Part shown: one piece after another, positions 5,447-13,076 of the stretch
How the letters are laid out: each line of letters begins with the position of its first letter
How positions within the stretch are numbered: position 1 is the first letter of the stretch
Assembly (NCBI GenBank): GCA_023458035.1
Contig: JAEXAX010000022.1
Span: 1 to 23,772 of the forward strand
Source of the DNA: Bacillota bacterium
GTDB taxonomy: Bacteria > Bacillota > Clostridia > Lachnospirales > Lachnospiraceae
Reading direction: 5' to 3'
DNA length: 23,772 nucleotides
Translations under genes and position numbers: made by a program
The notes under the pieces: generated by a model
Database searches by the model: none
What the model saw: only the letters and a program-made list of their open reading frames with translations
Told to the model about the DNA's origin: nothing

Positions 5447-6802
5447 ATGGCAGAAGTTAGCAGACACAGCAGCCAATCCGTGAATTATCAATGTCCGGCC
5501 TGCACGGGGCCTTTACACTTTGTGGGGGCCAGCGGACAGCTGGAATGCGATTACTGCGGGAGTGCTTTTGCAGTGGAGGAAGTCGAAAAGCTATATCGGG
5601 AGAAGGAGGAACGGGCAGCCAAGGCCAAGGCTCTGGCCGATGAGAGTGAGTGGAAGACCGCAGGTGAGGAAACTACCGATTGGGGTGAGGGTACTGAGGG
5701 TATGAAGAGCTATAACTGCCCTTCCTGCGGCGCCGAGATGATCTGTGATGCCAATACGGCGGCCAGTTGTTGTCCGTACTGCGGTAACCAGACCGTTATC
5801 CCGGGTCAGTTCTCCGGCAGCTTGAAGCCTGAGTTCGTGGTACCGTTTAAGACGGATAAGGAACAGGCCAAGACGGCCTTGGAGCGGCATTATAAGGGGA
5901 AGATCCTATTGCCGAAGTCCTTTGCCAGCAGCAATCATATCGAAGAGATTCAGGGTGTGTATGTGCCGTTCTGGATGTTCGACGGTACGGCCGAGGGTGC
6001 AGTTACCTTCCATGCCACCCAGTCAAGACAATACCAGCAAGGCGACGTCGAGGTGACAGAAACAGAACACTATGATGTTTTCCGTGAAGGCAGCCTGGCC
6101 TTTGAGAAGGTGCCGGTGGATGCTTCCAGCCGCATGCCGGATGGACACATGGACAGTATTGAACCGTTTGATTACAATGAGCTGAAGCCATTCTCCATGG
6201 CCTATATGCCGGGCTTTCTGGCCGATCGCTATGACGTTGAGGCCAAAGACTGCAGCGGACGTATGGAGGAACGCTGTAGTGAAACTCTGGAGCAGGCCCT
6301 GTCTGATACGGTGACCGGTTATGACACGAAGACACTTTGTGAAAGGAACATCCATGTGCACCGCGGAGAGGCTCATTATGCCATGCTGCCGGTGTGGCTG
6401 CTGGCTACCAAATGGCAGGATCAGAGCTTTCTTTTTGCTATGAACGGTCAGACCGGAAAGCTGGTGGGAGATCTGCCGGTAGATAAGGCTAAGTATTGGT
6501 CGATCTTTTCAGCTGTTACCGTGGTGGCTGCCCTGTTAAGCTTTGTTACTAACACCTTTGTACTAAGTGACCCGCTGACCGGTTGGAAGATGCTGCTACT
6601 GTATGTCGGTCTGCCGTTGCTGCTGGCTTTTGGGGTCGGCGCCGGTCTGTTGGCCCAGATGAAGTCCATTCATACCCAGAATGCGGCTGCCTATGTAGGA
6701 CCTGAGGGACTGGAGCTGCGTCATCAGGAGGACGTCTATATCCGCACCACCATCCACGAGCAGGTGATCTCTCGGGATGATGCGGATCAGATGGACATTT
6801 GA
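5447..6802 (+). CDS. Double zinc-ribbon protein with C-terminal membrane segments
   Basis: 451 residues. Two CxxC...CxxC zinc ribbons stand at the N-terminus: C16/C19/C34/C37 and C91/C94/C109/C112, joined by a Glu/Lys/Ala-rich linker. The middle region (about 125-340) is beta-rich with a repeated 'VPFWMFDG' / 'LPVWLLATKW' style, as in conserved Clostridia proteins often loosely labelled TFIIB-type zinc ribbon or PriA-like. Residues about 345-410 form two hydrophobic segments (WSIFSAVTVVAALLSFV and MLLLYVGLPLLLAFGVGAGL), so the protein is probably membrane-anchored with cytosolic ribbons. No helicase motif is present, so a PriA label would be wrong. The start has GGGGGAG upstream. It stands alone between two terminators. 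Its molecular function is not known to me. Confidence 0.8.
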   Translation: MAEVSRHSSQSVNYQCPACTGPLHFVGASGQLECDYCGSAFAVEEVEKLYREKEERAAKAKALADESEWKTAGEETTDWGEGTEGMKSYNCPSCGAEMICDANTAASCCPYCGNQTVIPGQFSGSLKPEFVVPFKTDKEQAKTALERHYKGKILLPKSFASSNHIEEIQGVYVPFWMFDGTAEGAVTFHATQSRQYQQGDVEVTETEHYDVFREGSLAFEKVPVDASSRMPDGHMDSIEPFDYNELKPFSMAYMPGFLADRYDVEAKDCSGRMEERCSETLEQALSDTVTGYDTKTLCERNIHVHRGEAHYAMLPVWLLATKWQDQSFLFAMNGQTGKLVGDLPVDKAKYWSIFSAVTVVAALLSFVTNTFVLSDPLTGWKMLLLYVGLPLLLAFGVGAGLLAQMKSIHTQNAAAYVGPEGLELRHQEDVYIRTTIHEQVISRDDADQMDI

Positions 6803-6868
6803 ATGAAATAAATGAAGAAAGCCTGTAATGTGCAGTCCTAATAAGAAAATATTGTAGGGTGAGAGAGA

Positions 6869-6901
6869 AACGGTATAGCCTACACGGCGATGCCGTTTTT
6901 T
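6869..6901 (+). terminator. Intrinsic terminator of the zinc-ribbon gene
   Basis: AACGGTAT (6869-6876) pairs with ATGCCGTT (6890-6897) with one wobble; an inner GCC/GGC closes a TACAC loop, and a run of Ts follows. An alternative pairing, TGTAGG (6853-6858) with CCTACA (6879-6884), would disrupt the inner stem. Confidence 0.8.
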
Positions 6902-6947
6902 CATTCCTTTTGACGCAGCTTTCAGGAAACAATAGGAAAGTTGGCAT

Positions 6948-6980
6948 AAAAAACACCGTAGGTGATTTAAGCCTACGGTG
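6948..6980 (-). terminator. Intrinsic terminator of the TrhA-like gene
   Basis: On the minus strand CACCGTAGG (6980-6972) pairs with CCTACGGTG (6962-6954), with a 9-base loop and six Ts. It faces the plus-strand terminator at 6869-6901. Confidence 0.88.
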
Positions 6981-6995
6981 CGGAGAGTACGAGTC

Positions 6996-7760
6996 TTAGA
7001 AGATATGATAGAAACAGATGAACTGGAGAATGCTGCCCAGAAGCACAAAGAGATGAAAAATTTCGTGGGTGCCGAAATTCGGGTGCCCGGCATCAAAGCT
7101 GTGCCATTTGATGCCGTAGATGATGCCGCCGACGGTGAAGCTTAGACCGCCGAATAACAGCAACAGGAAATCCACAGTGGAGAGCACTTTGGTAATACTT
7201 GGCAGGGCAAAGGCACAGACCCAGCCCATGGCGATGTACAGTACGGATGACACCCATTTTGGGCAATAAATCCAGAACAGCTTCAGCCCCATACCGAGGA
7301 GGGCGATGCTCCAGACAACAGCTAACAGGCGATAACCGAGCGGCTGCGGCAGAGCCAGCACACACAGCGGCGTGTAAGAGCCGGCAATTAATGCAAAGAT
7401 CGACAGGTGATCAAAGCGTTTTAGGCGGGTGTTGCCGGTAAAGCCAAGATCCAGACTGTGATAGACGGTACTGGCCGTATATAATAGCAGCATAGAAAAT
7501 AGATAGATGCCGGCTGACAGCAGAGCCGGTATCGGACGCGCATTGCCGGCGGCTCGAAAGAGCATAAAAGGAGCGATGGAGGCAGTCATGACAATGCCCA
7601 TCATATGGGTAACGGCGCTCCAGAAATCCTTTAAGACAATGCTTTTTTTAATGTCGGCGGCCTGTTTGGACAGCCCTTCTCTCATGGACTGATAGGTTCT
7701 CGCGGTGGCTTCCAGCGACGACCGGGAAAGCTTTTTCGAATGTGATTTTGTCATTGCCAT
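6996..7760 (-). CDS. trhA: TrhA/hemolysin III family (PAQR) membrane protein
   Basis: 254 residues with seven predicted membrane helices after a cytosolic N-terminal extension of about 45 residues. The conserved PAQR metal-site residues are present: Ser97 and His101 in ASTVYHSL, Asp117 in RFDH, and His232 and His236 in THEIFHLF. The family is named hemolysin III from a heterologous hemolysis assay; bacterial TrhA members are thought to influence membrane fluidity or lipid homeostasis, and a zinc-dependent hydrolase role is suggested by the PAQR fold. The start at 7760 has AAAGGAGA at good spacing; an ATG two codons further in is possible. Its N-terminal extension is longer than in most members. 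A promoter and a 7-7-7 inverted repeat lie upstream, and it is divergent from the trpB-like gene. Confidence 0.88.
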   Translation of the reverse strand: MAMTKSHSKKLSRSSLEATARTYQSMREGLSKQAADIKKSIVLKDFWSAVTHMMGIVMTASIAPFMLFRAAGNARPIPALLSAGIYLFSMLLLYTASTVYHSLDLGFTGNTRLKRFDHLSIFALIAGSYTPLCVLALPQPLGYRLLAVVWSIALLGMGLKLFWIYCPKWVSSVLYIAMGWVCAFALPSITKVLSTVDFLLLLFGGLSFTVGGIIYGIKWHSFDAGHPNFGTHEIFHLFVLLGSILQFICFYHIF

Positions 7761-7793
7761 GCTGCTCTTCTCCTTTTATATGACTGCTTCATA

Positions 7794-7814
7794 ACATAGT
7801 ATTAAAAACTATGT
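7794..7814. promoter_or_regulatory. Inverted repeat in the TrhA leader, possible operator
   Basis: ACATAGT (7794-7800) and ACTATGT (7808-7814) are perfect 7-bp arms with an AT-only 7-base spacer. The site lies just downstream of the predicted TrhA transcription start, about 35 bases before the start codon. It could bind a dimeric regulator or form a leader hairpin. Confidence 0.4.
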
Positions 7815-7828
7815 ATGGTGATAATAAA

Positions 7829-7857
7829 ACTATATACTAAAAAAATCGTCTTGGCAA
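7829..7857 (-). promoter_or_regulatory. Predicted sigma-A promoter for the TrhA-like gene
   Basis: On the minus strand, -35 TTGCCA (7857-7852) and -10 TATAGT (7834-7829) with a 17-base spacer; start expected near 7822. Confidence 0.6.
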
Positions 7858-7891
7858 GTGAAGATTCTGTGTCAGCGACGCGGGTTTTTAA

Positions 7892-7920
7892 TTGACAGGA
7901 CGGGGTTTTGACCGTAAGAT
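7892..7920 (+). promoter_or_regulatory. Predicted sigma-A promoter for the TrpB2-like gene
   Basis: -35 TTGACA (7892-7897), a 17-base spacer and -10 TAAGAT (7915-7920). The transcript would begin near 7927, leaving about 105 untranslated bases before the start codon. Confidence 0.6.
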
Positions 7921-7943
7921 AAAAGGAACTTGTCCGTCAAAGT

Positions 7944-7973
7944 TGACTCGAGATCTGACAGCTCGGCCAGTCA
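7944..7973 (+). promoter_or_regulatory. Hairpin in the TrpB2 leader
   Basis: TGACT-CGAG (7944-7952) pairs with CTCG (7962-7965) and AGTCA (7969-7973), leaving a 3-base GCC bulge and a 9-base loop. There is no T-run, T-box consensus or Trp-codon leader peptide, so I cannot assign a mechanism. Confidence 0.3.
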
Positions 7974-8031
7974 TCACGGCGGGGGCAAGAAATGTATGCA
8001 AAAAGCAAAGCTTTAGAAAGGAAGGTTATCT

Positions 8032-9411
8032 ATGCAAGACGCAACCCCAAAGATCCCCTATAAAATTTACCTAGAAGAAAATGAGATGCCGAAGGCCTGG
8101 TATAACCTTCGTGCCGATATGAAAAACAAACCCGCTCCGCTGTTAAATCCGGTAACTTTGCAGCCGATTACGGCTGAGGAACTGGAAGGTGTATTTTGCA
8201 AGGAACTGGTTCGGCAGGAGCTGGATGATCGGACAGCTTATTTTGATATTCCGGAAGAGATTCTGGAGTTTTACAAGATGTACCGACCGGCTCCGCTGGT
8301 ACGTGCTTATCCGTTGGAGAAGGCGCTTGGTACGCCGGCAAAAATTTATTATAAATTTGAAGGTAATAATACCTCCGGCAGTCATAAGCTGAACTCGGCG
8401 ATCGCTCAGGCCTATTATGCTAAGAAACAGGGTTTACAGGGGGTGACGACTGAAACCGGCGCCGGTCAGTGGGGTACGGCATTGTCCATGGCTAGTGCCT
8501 ATATGGGTCTGGATTGCCAGGTTTACATGGTAAAGGTTTCGTATGAGCAGAAGCCGTTCCGTCGTGAGGTGATGCGCACCTACGGTGCCAAGGTGACTCC
8601 GTCGCCATCGCCGACGACCGTCATCGGACGCAAGATTCTGGAAGAGTTTCCGGGAACCACCGGCAGTCTTGGCTGCGCTATCTCGGAGGCGGTAGAGGCC
8701 GCTGCCAGTCAGTCAGGCTATCGCTATGTGCTCGGTTCGGTATTGTCCCAGGTGCTGCTGCATCAGTCCATCATTGGTCTGGAGGCGCAGGCCGCCATGA
8801 ATAAATACAACATTACACCGGATATCATCATTGGCTGTGCCGGTGGCGGCTCTAATCTCGGCGGGTTGATCTCTCCGTTCATGGGTGAGAAGCTTCGCGG
8901 TGAGAAAGAGTATCGCTTTATCGCCGTAGAGCCGGCCAGCTGCCCGAGCCTGACCCGCGGCCGTTATGCCTATGACTACTGTGACACCGGAAAGGTTTGT
9001 CCGTTGGCCAAGATGTACACCCTTGGCTCCGGTTTTATCCCGTCGGCCAACCATGCCGGCGGCCTGCGTTACCATGGCATGAGCTCGGTGGTTTCCCAGC
9101 TGTATGAGGATGGTTTGATGGAAGCAGTAGCTGTCGAGCAGACCAGAGTATTTGAGGCGGCTGAACAGTTTGCCCGTATTGAAGGCATCCTGCCGGCTCC
9201 GGAGAGCAGTCATGCCATCTGTGCGGCCATTGATGAGGCCGTAAAGTGCAGGGTGACCGGTGAAGAAAAGACCATCCTGTTTGGTCTGACCGGTACCGGC
9301 TACTTCGACATGGTGGCCTATGAGAAGTTTCACAATGGTGAGATGAACGATTATGTTCCGGCGGATGAAGATCTGGAGAAGAGCCTGGCCAAGCTGCCGA
9401 AGATAGACTGA
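8032..9411 (+). CDS. trpB: TrpB2-type tryptophan synthase beta chain, stand-alone
   Basis: 459 residues, the length of the TrpB2 clade (long TrpB) rather than the roughly 400 of TrpB1. It shows the N-terminal IPYKIYLEENEMPKAW block, the PLP-binding Lys119 in GSHKLNSA, the glycine loop GCAGGGSN and the C-terminal FGLTGTG. The enzyme joins serine (or phosphoserine in some TrpB2 members) and indole to make tryptophan using PLP in the cytosol. No trpA or other trp gene is in the window, so it probably works alone on free indole, in salvage, or with a distant TrpA. The start at 8032 is preceded by AGAAAGGAAGG and keeps the conserved N-terminal block. It has its own promoter and a shared terminator downstream. 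Confidence in the TrpB2 class is high; the in vivo substrate is inferred. Confidence 0.92.
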   Translation: MQDATPKIPYKIYLEENEMPKAWYNLRADMKNKPAPLLNPVTLQPITAEELEGVFCKELVRQELDDRTAYFDIPEEILEFYKMYRPAPLVRAYPLEKALGTPAKIYYKFEGNNTSGSHKLNSAIAQAYYAKKQGLQGVTTETGAGQWGTALSMASAYMGLDCQVYMVKVSYEQKPFRREVMRTYGAKVTPSPSPTTVIGRKILEEFPGTTGSLGCAISEAVEAAASQSGYRYVLGSVLSQVLLHQSIIGLEAQAAMNKYNITPDIIIGCAGGGSNLGGLISPFMGEKLRGEKEYRFIAVEPASCPSLTRGRYAYDYCDTGKVCPLAKMYTLGSGFIPSANHAGGLRYHGMSSVVSQLYEDGLMEAVAVEQTRVFEAAEQFARIEGILPAPESSHAICAAIDEAVKCRVTGEEKTILFGLTGTGYFDMVAYEKFHNGEMNDYVPADEDLEKSLAKLPKID

Positions 9412-9439
9412 TTTGCGAATATCGTAAAAGAAATAAGAC

Positions 9440-9480
9440 AGAGGTCATCGTCCTGTATACGGCAGAGCGATGACCTCTTT
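9440..9480. terminator. Bidirectional terminator between convergent genes
   Basis: A perfect 11-bp stem AGAGGTCATCG (9440-9450) with CGATGACCTCT (9468-9478) and a 17-base loop, between the converging trpB and TlpA-like genes. The T-tracts are short on both sides. Confidence 0.7.
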
Positions 9481-9496
9481 AGTTGGAAGTATTACT

Positions 9497-10126
9497 TTAT
9501 TTTATCTTTTCCATGGCATCCCGGATGACTGCCGAGCCGACATGACCGGCTTGAAAGTGGATGAGCTGTCCGGCACTGTTCATGGTGGCGATGCTCGGGA
9601 AAGCTCTTACGCCGAGGGTGGACATCAGTGCGCCGTCCTTATCAAAGTAGACCGGCAGATCATTGTGTTCCTGCTTGGCATACCATTCCTTAAAGGCTTC
9701 TTCGGTGGCCAGCTCACCGGAAAACCCCGGGGCGATGACCGAGATGTAGGTGAAGCCCTTGTCAGCCTCATTGGCCAAGGCGGCGGATTCCTCACGGGTC
9801 TGATTGCAGACGTGGCACCAGGAGGCCCAAAATTTGAACACCACCTTCCGGCCGGCGAAGTCAGCCTTGGTGAGGGTTTTGCCGTTATAATCGGTCAGTG
9901 TAAAATCCGGGAAGGGCTGATGCTCATTTTCCTTTGCGGCTTTATCGGACTTAGATACACCGCCGGCACCGTCTGATTTGCTGGTGGAAGCGGTTTTGTC
10001 GGCAGATGCTGCTTTGGAAGCGGTCGCTGAGGTCGTTCCGTCGGTTTTTTTGTCGGTCTGCCCGGCACAACCGGCCAGAATCAGACTGCCAAGCAGGGCG
10101 GTGATTGCCAGCTTCATATGTTTCAT
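9497..10126 (-). CDS. TlpA/ResA-like thioredoxin-fold lipoprotein
   Basis: 209 residues. The N-terminus is a lipoprotein signal with lipobox LILAGC (Cys20 lipidated), followed by a Ser/Thr/Lys/Ala-rich linker (about 21-65) and a thioredoxin-fold domain of the AhpC-TSA/Redoxin type. The active site is WCHVC (Cys104, Cys107) and the cis-proline is Pro177 in AFPSIAT. It is expected outside the membrane, reducing thiols or methionine sulfoxide partners with electrons passed by CcdA. The ccdA gene lies immediately upstream with a 28-base gap, in the same operon. The arrangement recalls the CcdA/Etrx pairs of Streptococcus pneumoniae that feed MsrAB, but no msrAB gene is visible here. AAAGGAGAAA precedes the ATG. 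The linker is unusually long and low-complexity. Confidence 0.9.
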   Translation of the reverse strand: MKHMKLAITALLGSLILAGCAGQTDKKTDGTTSATASKAASADKTASTSKSDGAGGVSKSDKAAKENEHQPFPDFTLTDYNGKTLTKADFAGRKVVFKFWASWCHVCNQTREESAALANEADKGFTYISVIAPGFSGELATEEAFKEWYAKQEHNDLPVYFDKDGALMSTLGVRAFPSIATMNSAGQLIHFQAGHVGSAVIRDAMEKIK

Positions 10127-10154
10127 AGGTTTCTCCTTTTCCGGATAGAGGGGG

Positions 10155-10874
10155 TTAACTGAACAGACCGGCCAGTAGATTAAAGCGGCCGAAGATCAGC
10201 AGCAGTCCCATTAGGATGATCAGGACACCGCCGATGCGTTTGAGTAAGGTCGTGTGTTTTTTCAGCTTGCCGAAATGGCGCATGACCGGAGTGGCAGCCA
10301 GCGACAGGCCGAGGAACGGCAGGGCCAGACCGAGAGCATACAGACTCATCAGCAGGACGCCGAAGCCGGATTGTCCCTTGTCGGCCGAGATGACCAGTAC
10401 GGTGCTAAGAACCGGGCCGATGCAAGGCGTCCAGCCGAAGCTGAAACTCAGGCCAAGTAAAAAGGCACTCAGGTAGCTGTGCGGCCGCCGGCCTTCCAGT
10501 CGGACGGTCTTTTGTTGATAGAGCTGCGGGATGCGGATCCATTCGGCCTGATGCAGACCGAGGATGACCACCAGTACACCCATCGCCACGGTGATATAAC
10601 GATGCTGCAGGAAGCGGCCGAGCGAACCGGCGCCAAAACCCAGCAACAAAAAGACAAAGCTGATACCGCCGATAAAGCAAAGCGTTTTGAAGATCGGCTT
10701 CAGATAGATCTTTACGGAACCGATCCGGAGATATTTTTCGCCGGTATCCTCTACCAGGATGCCCATATAAACAGGCAGCAGCGGAAAGACACAGGGGGAA
10801 AAGAATGACAGCACGCCGGCGGCAAAGACGCCCCAGACAAATACCGCGTCGATGGTGGCGGCAGGTTCTAACAT
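10155..10874 (-). CDS. ccdA: CcdA-type thiol:disulfide transmembrane reductant carrier
   Basis: 239 residues with six predicted membrane helices. The paired redox cysteines are Cys28 in FFSPCVFPLLP and Cys151 in GWTPCIGPVL, at the ends of two homologous halves, exactly as in the CcdA/DsbD-beta family. It shuttles electrons from cytosolic thioredoxin to extracytoplasmic thioredoxin-fold proteins. Upstream, and overlapping it by 7 bases, is a small thioredoxin-like gene; downstream is a TlpA-like lipoprotein gene. Together they would make a complete inside-membrane-outside relay. The GGAGAG before the ATG sits inside the preceding gene, consistent with translational coupling. Confidence 0.92.
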   Translation of the reverse strand: MLEPAATIDAVFVWGVFAAGVLSFFSPCVFPLLPVYMGILVEDTGEKYLRIGSVKIYLKPIFKTLCFIGGISFVFLLLGFGAGSLGRFLQHRYITVAMGVLVVILGLHQAEWIRIPQLYQQKTVRLEGRRPHSYLSAFLLGLSFSFGWTPCIGPVLSTVLVISADKGQSGFGVLLMSLYALGLALPFLGLSLAATPVMRHFGKLKKHTTLLKRIGGVLIILMGLLLIFGRFNLLAGLFS

Positions 10875-11140
10875 AATCTCTCCAAAGCCTCCTCCAGTAC
10901 CTGACGAATCAGTTCTTTTGACGGAACGCCTTCATGCGCCTTACGCTCGCCTACATAATAGGTCGGGACATAGTAGTAGCTGAAATATGGCTTGAGCTTA
11001 TCGGTATCCTTTTCTTCGTCAATGATTTCGATGGAGAGTGCCTGATAGTGAGGATTTTCTTCAATCAACTCAGCCATCCATTTACGGGCATTTTTGCAAT
11101 GCGGACACCAGCTGGTGACGATCATTGATATATTTTTCAT
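10868..11140 (-). CDS. Small glutaredoxin/thioredoxin-like protein
   Basis: 90 residues with no signal peptide, so probably cytosolic. It has a WCPHC active site (Cys12, Cys15), a helix after it, and a cis-proline in YVPTYYVG (Pro59), the minimal thioredoxin/glutaredoxin fold. AAAGGAGG lies 5 bases upstream of the ATG at 11140; a longer frame to 11362 has no better start. As the first gene of the three-gene redox operon it is a plausible electron donor to CcdA, in place of a general thioredoxin. It could instead have an unrelated glutaredoxin-like role. The C-terminus ends in Cys90. Confidence 0.82.
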   Translation of the reverse strand: MKNISMIVTSWCPHCKNARKWMAELIEENPHYQALSIEIIDEEKDTDKLKPYFSYYYVPTYYVGERKAHEGVPSKELIRQVLEEALERLC

Positions 11141-11180
11141 GGAAAACCTCCTTTGCGAGACTTTTTTTCTTATTGAAGTC

Positions 11181-11209
11181 ATAGTACAATACTGATAGAT
11201 GAAATGCAA
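11181..11209 (-). promoter_or_regulatory. Predicted promoter of the redox operon
   Basis: On the minus strand, -35 TTGCAT (11209-11204) and -10 TACTAT (11186-11181) with a 17-base spacer; start near 11174, giving a leader of about 34 bases. Confidence 0.55.
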
Positions 11210-11246
11210 GTGAAGAAATTGTGTACAATGTTTTTGGGAGAAGAGA

Positions 11247-13037
11247 ATGAAGATCGTACTGGTGGGCATCAATGCTAAATATATCCATACCAACCTGGCG
11301 CTGCTGTATCTGTCGCGCATCGGCCGGGACCGATTGGCGGACTTTGAGGCGGTGGAATACACGGTTAATCAGAATACGGACGACATCCTCCGGCACCTCT
11401 ACCGGAAAAAGCCGGACGTGGTACTCTTTTCCTGTTACCTGTGGAATATCGAGTATGTCGAATGGATCAGCCGCGACCTGATTCGCCTGCTGCCGGATCT
11501 GCAGATCTGGTTGGGCGGTCCGGAGGTCAGCCATGAGCCGCAGGCGGAGTTGCTCCGCCTGCCCTATGTAAAGGGGATTTTGCTGGGAGAGGGGGAAGCG
11601 ACCTTTGCCGCTCTTTGTACGCATTGGGCGGACAAAGAGGCTGAATTGCTTCAAGCGAATCAGACATCGCCGGCGGGGCGGCTCTCGGATGCGGTGCTGG
11701 CCGGGATTCCCGGTCTTTGCTACCGGCCGCAGGGAACAGGTGATCCTGTCTTTAGTCCCCCGCGGCCGCCGATGGATTTTTCCGAAGTTCTTTTCCCCTA
11801 CTCAGAATTGAATATGGAGGATTTTCGGAATAAGCTGGTTTATTATGAGTCGAGCCGCGGTTGTCCGTTTTCCTGCAGCTACTGCCTGTCTTCTGTGGAT
11901 AAGCGGCTACGCTTTCGCTCGCTTAAGCAGGTCTGCCGGGAGCTGCAGTTCTTTCTGGATCATCGAGTGGCTCAGGTGAAGTTCATCGATCGCACCTTTA
12001 ATTGTCACCATGAGCGGACGAAAGCCATCTGGCGCTATCTGGCCGAGCATGATAATGGCCTGACAAATTTTCATTTTGAGGTAGCGGCTGATCTATTGGA
12101 TGAGGAAGAAATCCGTATTTTGGCCGGGTTACGACCGGGTCAGGTGCAATTGGAGATCGGCGTGCAGTCGATCCATGAGCAAACCTTGACCGCCGTGAAT
12201 CGACGGATGGACATCGACCGGGTAGAAGCAAATGTATTGGCCATCGGCCGTGGGCATAATGTCCACCAGCATCTGGATCTGATCATCGGTCTGCCATATG
12301 AGGATGTGGAGGGCTTTGCCGCCTCGTTTAACCGTTTGTATAAAATGCAGCCGTCACAGCTGCAGCTGGGGTTTTTAAAGGTCTTAAAGGGTACGGCAGT
12401 GGCCGCGGCGGCCGACGAGTTCGGTATTTTGTATCATAGACGGCCGCCCTATGAGGTGCTACAGACGCGGTGGTTAGAGTTTGATCAGATCATCGGTCTA
12501 AAACAGATCGAGGAGGCGGTGGAGACCTTTTATAACAGCGGACAGTTTACGACATTGCTGGCAGCCGCCGAGGGACTGTTTGAAACGCCCTGGCAGCTGT
12601 ATCTCGATCTCGGAGCAGCCTATCAGGCGGCCAGAGCCGGCTTTCGGGCACACAGCCGGCAGGCCTTGTATGAGCTGCTGATCAACTGGCTGCAGCCGCA
12701 TTGGCCATGGGAGCAGGAGAAGCTGGCAAGTATCGCTCTGTATGATCTGTATCTGCGGGAGAACTTAAAAAGCCGACCGGCCTTTGCACCGGATGAGGGA
12801 CAGACGAAGGCGCTGCGGCATCGCTTTTATGAGCGGGAGGCCGAAGAGCGGTCTTATCTGACAGCCTTGGTTTATGCCGGAAAGACGGCTGCCCAGCTGG
12901 GGCGCATGACGCACCTGGAAGCCTTTTGGCGACAGTCAGACAATGGCTGGCAGCGGCAATGGGTCTTGTTTGACTATACGAACCGTGATCCGCTGAGCGG
13001 CAATGCGTTCGTGACGGTAGTGGATGTTGAAGCGTAA
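11247..13037 (+). CDS. B12-binding-domain-type radical SAM protein, DUF4080 type
   Basis: 596 residues. Residues 1-125 form a Rossmann-like domain of the cobalamin-binding type (KIVLVGINAKYIHTNLALLY, VVLFSCYLWN, IWLGGPEVS), but without the DxHxxG lower-ligand motif. The radical SAM motif is CPFSCSYC (Cys206, Cys210, Cys213), followed by SAM-binding elements VKFIDRTFN and GVQSIHEQTL. The C-terminal third matches the style of DUF4080, a conserved domain of unknown function in Clostridia and other anaerobes. Such enzymes use an Fe-S cluster and SAM for radical chemistry; the substrate is unknown. It begins the plus-strand housekeeping run and shares a 106-base divergent region with the redox operon; GGGAGAAGAG precedes the ATG. 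I see no convincing plus-strand promoter there beyond a TACAAT at 11224-11229. Confidence 0.88.
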   Translation: MKIVLVGINAKYIHTNLALLYLSRIGRDRLADFEAVEYTVNQNTDDILRHLYRKKPDVVLFSCYLWNIEYVEWISRDLIRLLPDLQIWLGGPEVSHEPQAELLRLPYVKGILLGEGEATFAALCTHWADKEAELLQANQTSPAGRLSDAVLAGIPGLCYRPQGTGDPVFSPPRPPMDFSEVLFPYSELNMEDFRNKLVYYESSRGCPFSCSYCLSSVDKRLRFRSLKQVCRELQFFLDHRVAQVKFIDRTFNCHHERTKAIWRYLAEHDNGLTNFHFEVAADLLDEEEIRILAGLRPGQVQLEIGVQSIHEQTLTAVNRRMDIDRVEANVLAIGRGHNVHQHLDLIIGLPYEDVEGFAASFNRLYKMQPSQLQLGFLKVLKGTAVAAAADEFGILYHRRPPYEVLQTRWLEFDQIIGLKQIEEAVETFYNSGQFTTLLAAAEGLFETPWQLYLDLGAAYQAARAGFRAHSRQALYELLINWLQPHWPWEQEKLASIALYDLYLRENLKSRPAFAPDEGQTKALRHRFYEREAEERSYLTALVYAGKTAAQLGRMTHLEAFWRQSDNGWQRQWVLFDYTNRDPLSGNAFVTVVDVEA

Positions 13038-13076
13038 GCGGCAGTTCATTAATATATAGAAGAAAAAGGGGAAGAG

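Noticed and set aside
7921..8031. T-box or tryptophan attenuator before the TrpB2 gene
   Set aside because: No T-box consensus, no T-run after the hairpin and no Trp-codon leader peptide.
8713..9333. 206-codon minus-strand frame inside trpB
   Set aside because: It is a shadow of the strongly conserved plus-strand gene, with no ribosome site or recognisable domain.
9470..9976. 168-codon plus-strand frame over the TlpA-like gene
   Set aside because: Antisense to a well-supported lipoprotein gene and only a codon-bias shadow.
11082..11654. 190-codon minus-strand frame
   Set aside because: It overlaps the radical SAM gene and the thioredoxin-like gene out of frame and has no recognisable domain.
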